Shown piece by piece: positions 45,744 through 53,910 of a stretch of 64,000 nucleotides of DNA. Origin of the DNA: Pseudomonadota bacterium (GTDB lineage: Bacteria > Myxococcota_A > Bradymonadia > UBA4248); NCBI GenBank assembly GCA_017464085.1, contig JAFUEE010000156.1:1-64000 (forward strand), written 5' to 3'. The notes below the pieces were generated by a model. It worked only from the letters and a program-made list of their open reading frames with translations. It was not told where the DNA came from and did no database searches. Position 1 is the stretch's first letter; each line of letters begins with the position of its first letter. A program made the translations under genes and the position numbers.

Positions 45744-45817
45744 GGCTAGGTAGCTCAGTTGGTTAGAGCAGACGGCTCATACCCGTCAGGTCGGTGGTTC
45801 GAGTCCACTCCTAGCTA
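45744..45817 (+). tRNA. tRNA-Met (CAT), elongator type
   Basis: Full cloverleaf with acceptor GGCTAGG/CCTAGCT (G1:T72 wobble), D-loop AGCTCAGTTGGTTAGAGC, anticodon loop CTCATAC in GACGG/CCGTC, T-loop GGTTCGAGTCC, discriminator A, no CCA. It lacks the GGG/CCC initiator anticodon stem. A CAT anticodon could also be tRNA-Ile2 (lysidine-modified); the body looks more like elongator Met. Confidence 0.9.
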
Positions 45818-45823
45818 CTCATC

Positions 45824-45856
45824 AAAGGCGGTCATCGTGTTGGCCGCCTTTTTTTT
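45824..45856 (+). terminator. Rho-independent terminator of tRNA-Met
   Basis: AAAGGCGG, 12-base loop, CCGCCTTT with a run of eight T. Confidence 0.93.
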
Positions 45857-45894
45857 ATCCCCCCCGTTCAAGCCGGCAATCCAGCGGACTCCTG

Positions 45895-46707
45895 ATGCAC
45901 CAAAAGATCCTGCTCAGATGCGTTTTTTTTGCGATCGCGATGCTCTGCCCGCTCTCAGCCAGTGCGCAGTCCATCGCATTGGGCGTCGGCTTCGGCATCC
46001 CCCTCATGGACTACTTTACCGGGCAGACTGGCCGCGAATACCGCGTCACACCTGAACCCGGATACTATCCCGTTCTGCAGACCCTCGAAAATACATTCTC
46101 TGGCAACCTCAGCGTCAGCCTGCTGCTCAATTTTGATCTTCCCGTACAGATCGAAGCGCGCTTCGACCTGGCAAGCATGGACTGGGCGAAAAGCCGCGTC
46201 ACACATGTCTCGTGCAAACCTGTCGATGTCGTCAACGGTTCGTTCAGCGATGCCGCTACACAATACATCGCGCTCGGCGACGTCGAGGATACTTGCCTCA
46301 ACCGAGCCACCTACGAAGCAGAAACTGACCTGTCCTCTGAAGAACGCGCCTCGCTGCGCTTCTTCCACATCTCCGGCGGCGCGCGATATCCTTTCTACAA
46401 AATTGAAAAATTCCAGCTCTATGCAAGCGCTCACCTCGGCCTCACGATCGCAACGACGTTCAACGATGGGCCTTGGTTCGGCGGAAACATCGATGCGCTT
46501 GTCGGCTTGATGTACAAAATGACAGAATATTTATGGCTGGAATTAAACATCAAGCTGGCTTTTCTCGTCACTCAGCCTCCTCAGGACAGCCAGACGCGCA
46601 TCAATCATGAAACGCAGACAGGCGGGAACATCTTCACTTCACTCGTTCAGCCCGATGCCTATATCGATTTCCAGCTCGCGCTCCGATTCGATTTCAGCAA
46701 TCTATGA
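45895..46707 (+). CDS. Predicted outer-membrane beta-barrel protein
   Basis: The 270-residue product has a Sec signal peptide (ending near SASAQS) and alternating amphipathic strands (SIALGVGFGIPLMD, LSVSLLLNFDLPVQIEARFDL, YASAHLGLTIATTF) ending in FQLALRFDFSNL, with a terminal hydrophobic pattern of an outer-membrane barrel. Two cysteines in the central part (VSCKPVD and DTCLNRA) might form a disulphide. The precise function is unknown. Its stop codon overlaps the ATG of ribF by four bases (ATGA), so the two are cotranscribed, although a functional link is not obvious. Confidence 0.75.
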   Translation: MHQKILLRCVFFAIAMLCPLSASAQSIALGVGFGIPLMDYFTGQTGREYRVTPEPGYYPVLQTLENTFSGNLSVSLLLNFDLPVQIEARFDLASMDWAKSRVTHVSCKPVDVVNGSFSDAATQYIALGDVEDTCLNRATYEAETDLSSEERASLRFFHISGGARYPFYKIEKFQLYASAHLGLTIATTFNDGPWFGGNIDALVGLMYKMTEYLWLELNIKLAFLVTQPPQDSQTRINHETQTGGNIFTSLVQPDAYIDFQLALRFDFSNL

Positions 46708-47582
46708 CATCCATTCTCACCATAGGCAATTTTGACGGGCTCCATATCGGGCACCGCGAACTCATCTCGACCACAATCTCGCTCGCGAGAAGCTGGGCGG
46801 CGCGCGCGGTGGCAATCACTTTTACACCGCATCCTCGACAATTCTTTCATCCCACAGAACATTTCTTCATACACCCCAAGGAAATTCGCGAACAAATCCT
46901 CGATTCCCTCGGCCTTGATGAAGTCCTATACCTTCCCTTTGGAGATATTCGGCGCCTCACGCCGCAAGAATTTTTCGACAACATCCTGCTTCCGCTCGAT
47001 CCTGCCGCAATCGTCCTCGGGGAAAATTTCAACTTCGGCGCGCACAAAGCTGGCAACATCACGCTGCTCCGGGAAATGTGCGCGCGCAAGGACATCGCGC
47101 TCCATTCCCTCAATATGGCGCGCTGGAACGGAGGCCCCGTCAGCTCGACACGCATACGATCTGCCATTCAGACCGGACACGTCGATGACGCCGCCGCCAT
47201 GCTCGGCACCCCCTACACGCTCTATGGCATCGTCGAACACGGCGCAAACAGAGGACACACGCTGGGCTTCGCAACCGCAAACATACACACGCCTGAACAG
47301 GTCATGCCAGCCGTCGGCGCTTACGCCTCGCATGTCCGCATCGAAAATGCACCCGAACGACTGCCCGCAATGACCGCAGTCACTCAGACTCCCACATTCC
47401 ATAACGTCCAGACCGTCGTCGAAACGCATATCCTCGACTTCTCTGCAGACATCTACGGCAAACATCTCCAAGTTCAGTTCGACGCTTTCCTGCGACCTGA
47501 AACAGCCTTCCCTTCGCGTGACGCGCTCGTCAAACAGCTCCGCGATGACTGCCTGTCCGTCCGGAAGCTCAACGGCATCTGA
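46704..47582 (+). CDS. ribF: Bifunctional riboflavin kinase / FAD synthetase
   Basis: The 292-residue product converts riboflavin to FMN and then FAD. The N-terminal nucleotidyltransferase domain has GNFDGLHIGHREL and the ISSTRIR-type motif as VSSTRIRSAI; the C-terminal kinase domain shows RGHTLGFATANI (the GRTLGFPTAN-type motif) and the acid after VQTVVETHILDF (ETH). The length is close to the bacterial norm of about 310, and both domains appear complete. It overlaps the upstream barrel gene by four bases. Confidence 0.92.
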   Translation: MTSILTIGNFDGLHIGHRELISTTISLARSWAARAVAITFTPHPRQFFHPTEHFFIHPKEIREQILDSLGLDEVLYLPFGDIRRLTPQEFFDNILLPLDPAAIVLGENFNFGAHKAGNITLLREMCARKDIALHSLNMARWNGGPVSSTRIRSAIQTGHVDDAAAMLGTPYTLYGIVEHGANRGHTLGFATANIHTPEQVMPAVGAYASHVRIENAPERLPAMTAVTQTPTFHNVQTVVETHILDFSADIYGKHLQVQFDAFLRPETAFPSRDALVKQLRDDCLSVRKLNGI

Positions 47583-47686
47583 GCGCAGCAACTCTCCGCG
47601 CACGGATACCGCCCAAACTCGAGAACGAACCTACGACAATCCCAAATCACGACCTCGCGCCACACATCCCACATAAAAAAACTCAC

Positions 47687-49777
47687 ATGTCGCCAGATCC
47701 CTTTATAAAAAACCTCAAACAGTTCGTCCTCTCACTTCTCGGCCGATGGCTCTATCAAGGATGGCAAAACGGCTGGATACGCTTCGACAACGACATGGCT
47801 GCTGGATGGCCTGAAGAACTCAGCGCGAGATTCAAGGCGCTCAGCCAAAACATGGTCATGCACAGCGATACACTCCAAGACCAGGTCATACAATGGCAAG
47901 GCCCGAATTTCACACGCTTCTGGAGCCAGGTCATTGCTCTCAGCATGCAAGACGATGCCCTTGCATGCCGATGGGCCGCACTCGATGAGATGCTGCTGCT
48001 TTCCCCCGAAGAAATCTCGCTGCTCGCACTACTCACGCTCACCTATCAGGACTGGCCAATGCTCCGCGCCCTGCGCTTTGCCATGTCCGAAAAAAATCCA
48101 GGACAGCCGCGCTGGGGCTTCGTCACGCACTTCCTTTCAGACAGTACCGACACTGCCATGACAGAACATGTCCTGGCTCCTGCTCAGAGCGTACTCTTCA
48201 GATCGGGCATCATTCAATACGACCCGTCCGTCCCAATCGCCGCCTCTGAACTCCGCATCATCCCCAACGCAGTCCGATATCTCCTCGATCCTGACTGCAC
48301 TGACATGGCGCATCTCCCTCCGGCCCCGTATAAGACACTGGCTGATCCCATCCGAATGCTCATCAAGCGTATCCCCGATAAACCAGTACCTGAACACCTC
48401 GTCGTGATGGGCGCGACAGGCTCCGGAAAAATCTATATCTCGCAATGCATTGCGTCCCGGCTGCGGTTTCACGGCATCCGAACTCTCGATCTCATGCCGG
48501 AAACAACTCTGGAACACGCCATGCTCGCCATAAGGCAAGCCGTTGCCATGGCCGTCCTCAGGCATGATATCCTCGTGCTCAAAAATGTCACGCGATGGGG
48601 GGACAGATGGGGAGACGGCATCTATCAGCTCATGCAATTATTTGAAAATACTGCATGCACCGTCGTATGGACTGTCACAGCCGACATTCCGGCATTCCTC
48701 CACGTACAGCCAGAAAACATCCTCCGCATCCCCTTGCCGAACCGAACACAGCGCGAAGCGCTTTGGAAAGACCTCATCGGAAACGCCCTCTCCGACAACT
48801 GGATCTCCCAGCTCGCAGGACAATTCCTGCTCACTCACGGGCAAATGGCTTCCGTTTATAAAGCCGCCCTGACATACCCTCATGATGATGAAGAAAAATT
48901 ATATATAAATATCTCCTCGCAGGCTCGCGCAATCAGTCAGGAAGGCATCGGAAGCCTGGCGACCCCAGAACCCGCACGCGTCACCATGGATCAGCTCATC
49001 GTCTCCACTGAATGCGAAACAGCCCTCCAGGATCTGCTCATGTATGCCAGACACCGACGCGATCTCGCTAAAAATTGGGGGTTTGAACGCTCAATGCCCT
49101 ATGGCCTCGGGCTCGCGGCGCTCTTCTGCGGCCCTCCAGGCACCGGAAAAACTTATGGCGCGCAGGTCATCGCCACTGAACTGCAACTCGAACTCTACCG
49201 CGTCGATCTCTCACAACTCGTCTCTAAATATATCGGCGAAACAGAAAAACACCTCGCTGAGCTGTTCAATGCAGCCGAACAAGGCGAAATCCTGCTGCTG
49301 TTTGATGAAGCCGATTCTGTCTTTAGCAAAAGAACTGAAGTCAAATCGAGCGTTGACCGGTACGCAAACCTCGAAGTCAACTACCTCCTCCAGCGACTCG
49401 AACGCTTCAGCGGCGTCAGTGTCCTGACTTCCAACTTCGAATCAGGCATCGACGAAGCATTTATGCGCCGTATCCGTTTCCGCGTCCCATTCGACCTCCC
49501 TGATAAACGATCTCGCCTTATCCTCTGGAACAAATTCCTCTCCAAGTCAATTCCACGCGCCGACGACGTCGACCTCGAATTTTTAGCCGATATATTCGAA
49601 CTCTCAGGCGGACACATCAAGGAGGCGGTCCTGCGCGCTGCCTCCATCGCATACGGCTCCCCACAAAAAATAGTCACTCAAGACCTCCTGCTCCGCTCCG
49701 CCGAACTCGAATATAGAAAACTCGGAAAACTCGTCCCCACCTATGTCTCCCCAGATCCAAACGACATACAGTGGTAA
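47687..49777 (+). CDS. AAA+ ATPase of the contractile-injection-system type (Afp15-like)
   Basis: The 696-residue product has two P-loop units. The first (about residue 242, GATGSGKIYIS) has Ile where Ser/Thr normally completes Walker A and looks degenerate. The second is a full AAA domain (about 455-660): CGPPGTGKT, LLLFDEADSVFSKR, the RRIRFRVPFDLPDK sensor/arginine region and ELSGGHIKEAVLRAA. The line LYRVDLSQLVSKYIGETEKHLAELFNAAEQ is characteristic of the ATPase found in eCIS clusters. Such enzymes also occur outside eCIS loci, especially in Myxobacteria. No eCIS structural gene flanks it here; the orphan tube protein is 22 kb away. It may provide remodelling for a distant system. Confidence 0.82.
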   Translation: MSPDPFIKNLKQFVLSLLGRWLYQGWQNGWIRFDNDMAAGWPEELSARFKALSQNMVMHSDTLQDQVIQWQGPNFTRFWSQVIALSMQDDALACRWAALDEMLLLSPEEISLLALLTLTYQDWPMLRALRFAMSEKNPGQPRWGFVTHFLSDSTDTAMTEHVLAPAQSVLFRSGIIQYDPSVPIAASELRIIPNAVRYLLDPDCTDMAHLPPAPYKTLADPIRMLIKRIPDKPVPEHLVVMGATGSGKIYISQCIASRLRFHGIRTLDLMPETTLEHAMLAIRQAVAMAVLRHDILVLKNVTRWGDRWGDGIYQLMQLFENTACTVVWTVTADIPAFLHVQPENILRIPLPNRTQREALWKDLIGNALSDNWISQLAGQFLLTHGQMASVYKAALTYPHDDEEKLYINISSQARAISQEGIGSLATPEPARVTMDQLIVSTECETALQDLLMYARHRRDLAKNWGFERSMPYGLGLAALFCGPPGTGKTYGAQVIATELQLELYRVDLSQLVSKYIGETEKHLAELFNAAEQGEILLLFDEADSVFSKRTEVKSSVDRYANLEVNYLLQRLERFSGVSVLTSNFESGIDEAFMRRIRFRVPFDLPDKRSRLILWNKFLSKSIPRADDVDLEFLADIFELSGGHIKEAVLRAASIAYGSPQKIVTQDLLLRSAELEYRKLGKLVPTYVSPDPNDIQW

Positions 49778-49785
49778 CCTTTTAC

Positions 49786-49813
49786 GCCGGGCTATCGTGC
49801 CGATACGCCCGGC
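49786..49813 (+). repeat. Hairpin repeat, TAT/ATA frame
   Basis: GCCGGGC, TATCG, loop TGC, CGATA, unpaired C, GCCCGGC (form B), nine bases after the stop codon of the AAA ATPase gene. Confidence 0.82.
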
Positions 49814-49819
49814 CGCTCA

Positions 49820-49843
49820 GCCTATCGCCTGCGGCGATACGGC
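49820..49843 (+). repeat. Hairpin repeat, TAT/ATA frame
   Basis: GCC, TATCGCC, loop TGC, GGCGATA, unpaired C, GGC (form B); second of a same-direction pair. Confidence 0.8.
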
Positions 49844-49943
49844 CTCGCGCTCTTTCCGCGCCCCTTGCATCTCAGAGAAAATGGGATAGCGCAAGGCGCT
49901 ATGACCATTTCATAGTCGTTGAACACAGACTCCTTTTAATCAA

Positions 49944-50135
49944 GCTCTGTTCAACAGGCGTGGATATGGCAAATAAATGCATCATCAGCAATCGAACATC
50001 GAACAACGACAGTCTCTCTGCATAAAAACTATATCTTTGGCTCTGTTCAACAGGCGTGGATATGACTCCCAAATGCCATGTATTAACAGCAATCGAGCAT
50101 CGATAGCCTCTCCGCATAAAATCGATTGCCTTTAT
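49944..50135 (+). repeat. Two tandem copies of a 96-bp repeat
   Basis: GCTCTGTTCAACAGGCGTGG ATATG (25 bases, shown in two pieces) occurs at 49944-49968 and 50040-50064, each followed by a related segment (CAGCAATCGAxCATCGA, then CTCTCxGCATAAAA). The period is 96 bases. Read on the minus strand, both copies encode STPVEQS followed by related residues. It is not a CRISPR: there are two copies only and the intervening DNA is itself repeated. A TGCCTAC/TTCCTATTGCC tract follows at 50148-50174. Confidence 0.7.
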
Positions 50136-50147
50136 CATGCGCACCAC

Positions 50148-50174
50148 TGCCTACTTCCTATTGCCTACTGCCTT
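50148..50174 (+). repeat. TGCCTAC-type tract, second copy
   Basis: ACTGCCTACTTCCTATTGCC and TACTGCC in tandem, nearly the same as the tract at 395-431 that follows the four-helix-bundle gene. No four-helix-bundle gene remains here. Confidence 0.65.
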
Positions 50175-50231
50175 GTATTTCATATCCACAGACATTGAAG
50201 ACAGCCTAAAATTTAAAATCTCACAAAATTC

Positions 50232-50260
50232 TTGACTCCATGTGCATAAATGATTATTCA
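50232..50260 (+). promoter_or_regulatory. Candidate promoter ahead of the structured leader
   Basis: TTGACT, 17 bases, TATTCA (50255-50260). Transcription would begin near 50267, at the base of the second hairpin described in the next entry. A GTGCATA/TATGCAC hairpin (50242-50267) overlaps the promoter and could be an operator. Confidence 0.5.
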
Positions 50261-50346
50261 TATGCACGCTGACAACAATGGTGGTGTCAGCACATCAGTC
50301 CTGGTTGCTTCAAAGTCATAGGAATGGCTTGACCTTAGGAAGGTCA
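50242..50346 (+). ncRNA. Candidate structured RNA leader
   Basis: Three perfect hairpins lie in a row: GTGCATA/TATGCAC (50242-50267), GCTGACA/TGTCAGC (50268-50291, abutting the first) and TGACCTT/AAGGTCA with a three-base loop (50330-50346). The 362 bases from here to the VWA gene carry no plus-strand gene. I do not recognise a riboswitch class. The 930-base gap 49778-50707 holds two hairpin repeats, the 96-bp repeats, this region and an antisense gene remnant. Confidence 0.4.
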
Positions 50347-50494
50347 GTTCGTAACCTCCTGATCAGATAAGAAGGATAGCGGCACTATGAATCTTTTCCA
50401 GATATTCTTAACCTTGCAAAATCACGAGGAATTAAATTTTTCGCGCTTATGCGTATGCTCGCTGTTATCGTGCAGTTACAGATCTTCGGGCCTC

Positions 50495-50623
50495 TCAGCC
50501 TGACAGTTCCTGCATCCCGATCAGCATCTCAATAGACTCATGCGCGACGATAAACTCATATACGCGCCATAGCCGCTGTATATCCGCGTCACCATAAGCA
50601 ATGTAATCCCAAGCAACCGCTGG
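50495..50623 (-). pseudogene. 42-codon gene remnant, antisense
   Basis: An open minus-strand stretch without a start codon reads like real protein (WDYIAYGDADIQRLWRVYEF followed by IVAHESIEMLIGMQELSG and a stop). Upstream is a stop codon. I read it as the 3' end of a lost gene; the family is not recognised. Confidence 0.35.
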
Positions 50624-50707
50624 CTACAATCCCCACTTGTCCTCCCCCAAAACGTCACAGCTGCCCCCGAATGGCCTGTTCACATTTATATATTTAAAGG
50701 TGTTCTT

Positions 50708-52192
50708 ATGAATTCTGATCTCGTTCAGCTTGCCGAAAAACTGATGCGCCACATTCAAAACAGGCTCTTCATGCAATACCGCTTCCTTGAACCGGCCATC
50801 TACAAACTCACTCTCAAAGAATGCGACGCCACGCCCGCACGCTTCGGCACAGACGGCGACATCTTGCTATATGACCCGCTCGACTGGCTCAAACGCTTTC
50901 AGAATGATTCTGTTCTGGAAATCAGGCGGTATCTACACACAATCTTTCACTGCATATTCCTGCACCCATTCTTCTCTCCGCAAAGCGATGAGACGCTCTG
51001 GGAAATCTCATGCGATATCGCTGTCGAAGCAGCGATTCTTTTACAACTCAATACTTTCGCGCTCCCCTGCGACATACAGAAAAAATCTGTCATCAATAAA
51101 ATTCAAACCAATGTGCCGCTGCTCACTGTACAGGAAATATATAAATATATCAAAAAAACACCAATCGATCTGAATAGCCTCAAACGCCTCTTTGGACTCG
51201 ACACGCACCTATGGATGCCCAAAGAAAAAGAGAAATTTCTCCCACATACAGACGATCATGATCACACAGATATGAATGGGGATTTTCAAATAGAACATCA
51301 TATAGAAACCACCGACGCCCCCATGGATGTTGAACTCATACACACAGATATCCAACATGTTGAAGCAGCCCGCGGACAGGATGATGCAGATTGGGAAGTC
51401 GAAGACGCTGCCTCCTTCATGGCCCTCTCAAAAGCCAAAACACCCCAGCTACCCTCCCCCTCTCAACAATGCCTCAATGCCTGGAAAGAAGCCGCACGCG
51501 CAATCCAAGTCGATATGAAATCATTCCACTCTCAAGGCTCTTCCCCGGGGATGATTGAAAAAACTCTCGATTATCTCACGCGCGATGAAATGGATTATAC
51601 AGAATTCCTGCAGCAGTTTGCCGTCATGGAAGAAAAAATGATGATTAATCCCGATGAATTCGATTATATGTATTACATGTACGGACTCAGATTGCCCGGT
51701 CACAAAAAACTCCTGATCGAACCGCTGGAATACCGCGACACCAAACTGATCAGAGAATTTATCATTGCCATCGATTCTTCTGGATCATGTGCCGGCAATC
51801 TCGTAAAAAAATTCCTCAACAAAACATACAGCATTCTCAAGTCGACAGAGATGTTCACATCTGCCGTCAATATTCACATCATCCAATCCGATGCACGAAT
51901 TCAGGACGATACCGTCATTCATTCGCTTGAAGAAATCGAACATTATGCGAACAATTTCAAGGTTAAAGGGTGCGGAGGCACAGACTTCAGGCCAGTTTTC
52001 GAACACGTTGAAAAGCTTCGCTCTGATGGCGAATTCAAAAACTTATGCGGCTTGATCTATTTCACAGACGGTTTTGGAACATTTCCCGAAAAGCCTACCG
52101 ACTACAAAACAGCATTTGTCTTTCTTGACAAATATTCAAATTTTGATGTGCCCGAATGGGCATTTAAAGCCATCTGGACAGAGGAGAATTAG
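50708..52192 (+). CDS. VWA-like protein with DUF2201-type metallopeptidase-like N-terminus
   Basis: The 494-residue product matches COG3864/DUF2201: an N-terminal half with a histidine cluster (RRYLHTIFHCIFLHPFF, about residue 78) and a C-terminal VWA-type domain (about 350-490) with AIDSSGSC, GCGGTDFRPV and YFTDGFG; the DxSxS, T and D residues that bind metal in MIDAS sites are all present. The middle (about 170-260) is acidic and low-complexity (HTDDHDHTDMN). Proteins of this kind pair with MoxR-type ATPases. The MoxR ATPase gene follows with a one-base gap (stop 52192, ATG 52194), so they form an operon. Good ribosome binding site: AAAGGTGTTCTT. I infer a chaperone-like or conflict-system role. 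Confidence 0.82.
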   Translation: MNSDLVQLAEKLMRHIQNRLFMQYRFLEPAIYKLTLKECDATPARFGTDGDILLYDPLDWLKRFQNDSVLEIRRYLHTIFHCIFLHPFFSPQSDETLWEISCDIAVEAAILLQLNTFALPCDIQKKSVINKIQTNVPLLTVQEIYKYIKKTPIDLNSLKRLFGLDTHLWMPKEKEKFLPHTDDHDHTDMNGDFQIEHHIETTDAPMDVELIHTDIQHVEAARGQDDADWEVEDAASFMALSKAKTPQLPSPSQQCLNAWKEAARAIQVDMKSFHSQGSSPGMIEKTLDYLTRDEMDYTEFLQQFAVMEEKMMINPDEFDYMYYMYGLRLPGHKKLLIEPLEYRDTKLIREFIIAIDSSGSCAGNLVKKFLNKTYSILKSTEMFTSAVNIHIIQSDARIQDDTVIHSLEEIEHYANNFKVKGCGGTDFRPVFEHVEKLRSDGEFKNLCGLIYFTDGFGTFPEKPTDYKTAFVFLDKYSNFDVPEWAFKAIWTEEN

Positions 52193-52193
52193 C

Positions 52194-53693
52194 ATGAACA
52201 TTCAGGAAGCCAAAAACGAAATTAAAAACACGATCCGTCTCTATCTCGAAAAAGATGAGAACGGCGAATATCGCGTTCCTGTCGTCCGCCAAAGACCGGT
52301 ATTCCTCATCGGCGCACCCGGTATCGGCAAGACAGCCATCATGGAACAGATCGCCGCCGAAATGGACATCGCAATCGTAAGCTATTCCATGACTCACCAC
52401 ACACGCCAGAGCGCCATCGGCCTGCCATATCTCGCAGACAAGGATTATGCAGGACACAGGTGCACTGTCTCCGAATACACGACGAGCGAAATCATCGCCT
52501 CCATTTATGAAATCATGGAACGCTCAGGCAAAAGAGAAGGCATCCTCTTCCTCGATGAAATCAACTGTGTCTCCGAAACACTCGCCCCATCCATGCTTCT
52601 CTTCCTTCAATACAAGCGATTCGGAAACGAACATGTCCCGCAGGGCTGGGTTGTCGTCACAGCCGGCAATCCCCCGCAGTTCAACAAATCTGTCAAAGAA
52701 TTCGATATCGTCACACTCGACCGGCTGAAATATATGGCCGTCGAGGAAAACTACCAAGTCTGGAAGCAATACGCCTCATCTGCCGGCATCCATCCCGCTG
52801 TGCTCGCTTATCTCGATATGAACCCTGATCATTTCTATATGATCAAGACGACCGTAACAGGCAAACAATACATCACTGCACGCGGCTGGGAAGATCTCTC
52901 CACGACACTCAGAGGCTATGAGCGCAACCAGATTGCCGTCTCTTCCACGCTCATCATGGAATATATCACAGTCCCAGATGTCGCCAGAAAGTTCTCTGTC
53001 TATTACGACCTATTCAAAAAATATAGAACAGATTATGATATCCCGAACATTCTTTTAGGCAAGCACAGCCAAGCGCTCATAAAAAAAGCAGCAGGCTCAA
53101 CCTTCGATGAGCATCTTTCAATCATCGCCATGCTCAAAGATGCCCTCTGCGAAACTTTCTGCATCGACATGCACGAAGAAGACATGCTTCAAAAAAGTGT
53201 CAAAATTCTCAGAAGCATCAAAAGAAGCACCACAGATCAAACAATCGCGGAATGCCTACATAACAGCATCCTCTCGCTCCAAGAAGAGCTCAGCCGCAAA
53301 ACCGCCGCAGGCTGCCTCGAACGGGACGAAAAATTCATCCTCAAGGGCTCGATACTGCTTCTTTCCGAATACCTCGAACTTGCGAACGACACCGAAAAAC
53401 AAAAATTCAAAGCCCTTCAGGAAGCATTCGCAAAGCGCGTCGAAAAACACAACAACTCAATCAAACATAGCAGCACTGAACTAAAAAATGTCTTCGGTTT
53501 CATCCGAAAATGCTGGAAAGAAGGACAAGAAATGGTCCTGTTCGTCAGCGAACTCACGATGAACCGCTATTCCAGCTCATTCATCGCCAAATGGGGTTCA
53601 GATGATTACTATCAATACAACCACGAGCTGCTCGTCTACGACCAGGATCAGAAACTCAAAAACGAGATATCCGACCTGCTCAAAGCGCTCTAA
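52194..53693 (+). CDS. MoxR-type AAA+ ATPase, partner of the VWA protein
   Basis: The ATG at 52194 (MNIQEAKNEIKNTIRLYLEKD), preceded by GAGGAG, is the start; the longer frame overlaps the VWA gene without support. Of 499 residues, about 35-240 form the MoxR-like AAA core: FLIGAPGIGKTAIMEQIA (Walker A), SYSMTHHTRQSAIGLPYL, ILFLDEINCVSE (Walker B) and VVVTAGNPPQFNKSVKEFD (sensor 1). The C-terminal half is helical and longer than in simple MoxR proteins (LQEELSRKTAAGCLERDEKF). MoxR ATPases remodel substrates presented by VWA partners; here the partner is the gene directly upstream. Confidence 0.87.
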   Translation: MNIQEAKNEIKNTIRLYLEKDENGEYRVPVVRQRPVFLIGAPGIGKTAIMEQIAAEMDIAIVSYSMTHHTRQSAIGLPYLADKDYAGHRCTVSEYTTSEIIASIYEIMERSGKREGILFLDEINCVSETLAPSMLLFLQYKRFGNEHVPQGWVVVTAGNPPQFNKSVKEFDIVTLDRLKYMAVEENYQVWKQYASSAGIHPAVLAYLDMNPDHFYMIKTTVTGKQYITARGWEDLSTTLRGYERNQIAVSSTLIMEYITVPDVARKFSVYYDLFKKYRTDYDIPNILLGKHSQALIKKAAGSTFDEHLSIIAMLKDALCETFCIDMHEEDMLQKSVKILRSIKRSTTDQTIAECLHNSILSLQEELSRKTAAGCLERDEKFILKGSILLLSEYLELANDTEKQKFKALQEAFAKRVEKHNNSIKHSSTELKNVFGFIRKCWKEGQEMVLFVSELTMNRYSSSFIAKWGSDDYYQYNHELLVYDQDQKLKNEISDLLKAL

Positions 53694-53739
53694 TCTGCCC
53701 CCCATGTCCCCATTTCCCTTTTGGCTGACTTTTATAGTG

Positions 53740-53818
53740 AGGGGGATGTCTCCCCCTGCGCGGCTATTTGCAGCCAAGCCGGCACACCAGCTTGGCTGCA
53801 AATACGCCGCTACCCCCT
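53740..53818 (+). repeat. Composite hairpin repeat (G5/C5 plus TAT/ATA hairpin)
   Basis: GAGGGGGA/TCCCCC hairpin followed by GCGGC, TATTTGCAGCCAAGC, loop, GCTTGGCTGCAAATA, unpaired C, GCCGC (53760-53810, form B, with the longest arms in the window), then TACCCCCTC. It lies between the MoxR and LRR genes. Confidence 0.8.
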
Positions 53819-53910
53819 CTTCGCACATCCCGACACGTACCAGGTCATCAACCAAATTAGTCACCTCTCTCGATTTATAATTCCCAATCAACATATTATG
53901 GAGCAGAGCT

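Noticed and set aside
49944-50135. Possible CRISPR array (25-base repeats with spacers)
   Set aside because: There are only two repeats, and the intervening DNA is itself a related repeat; no cas gene is near.
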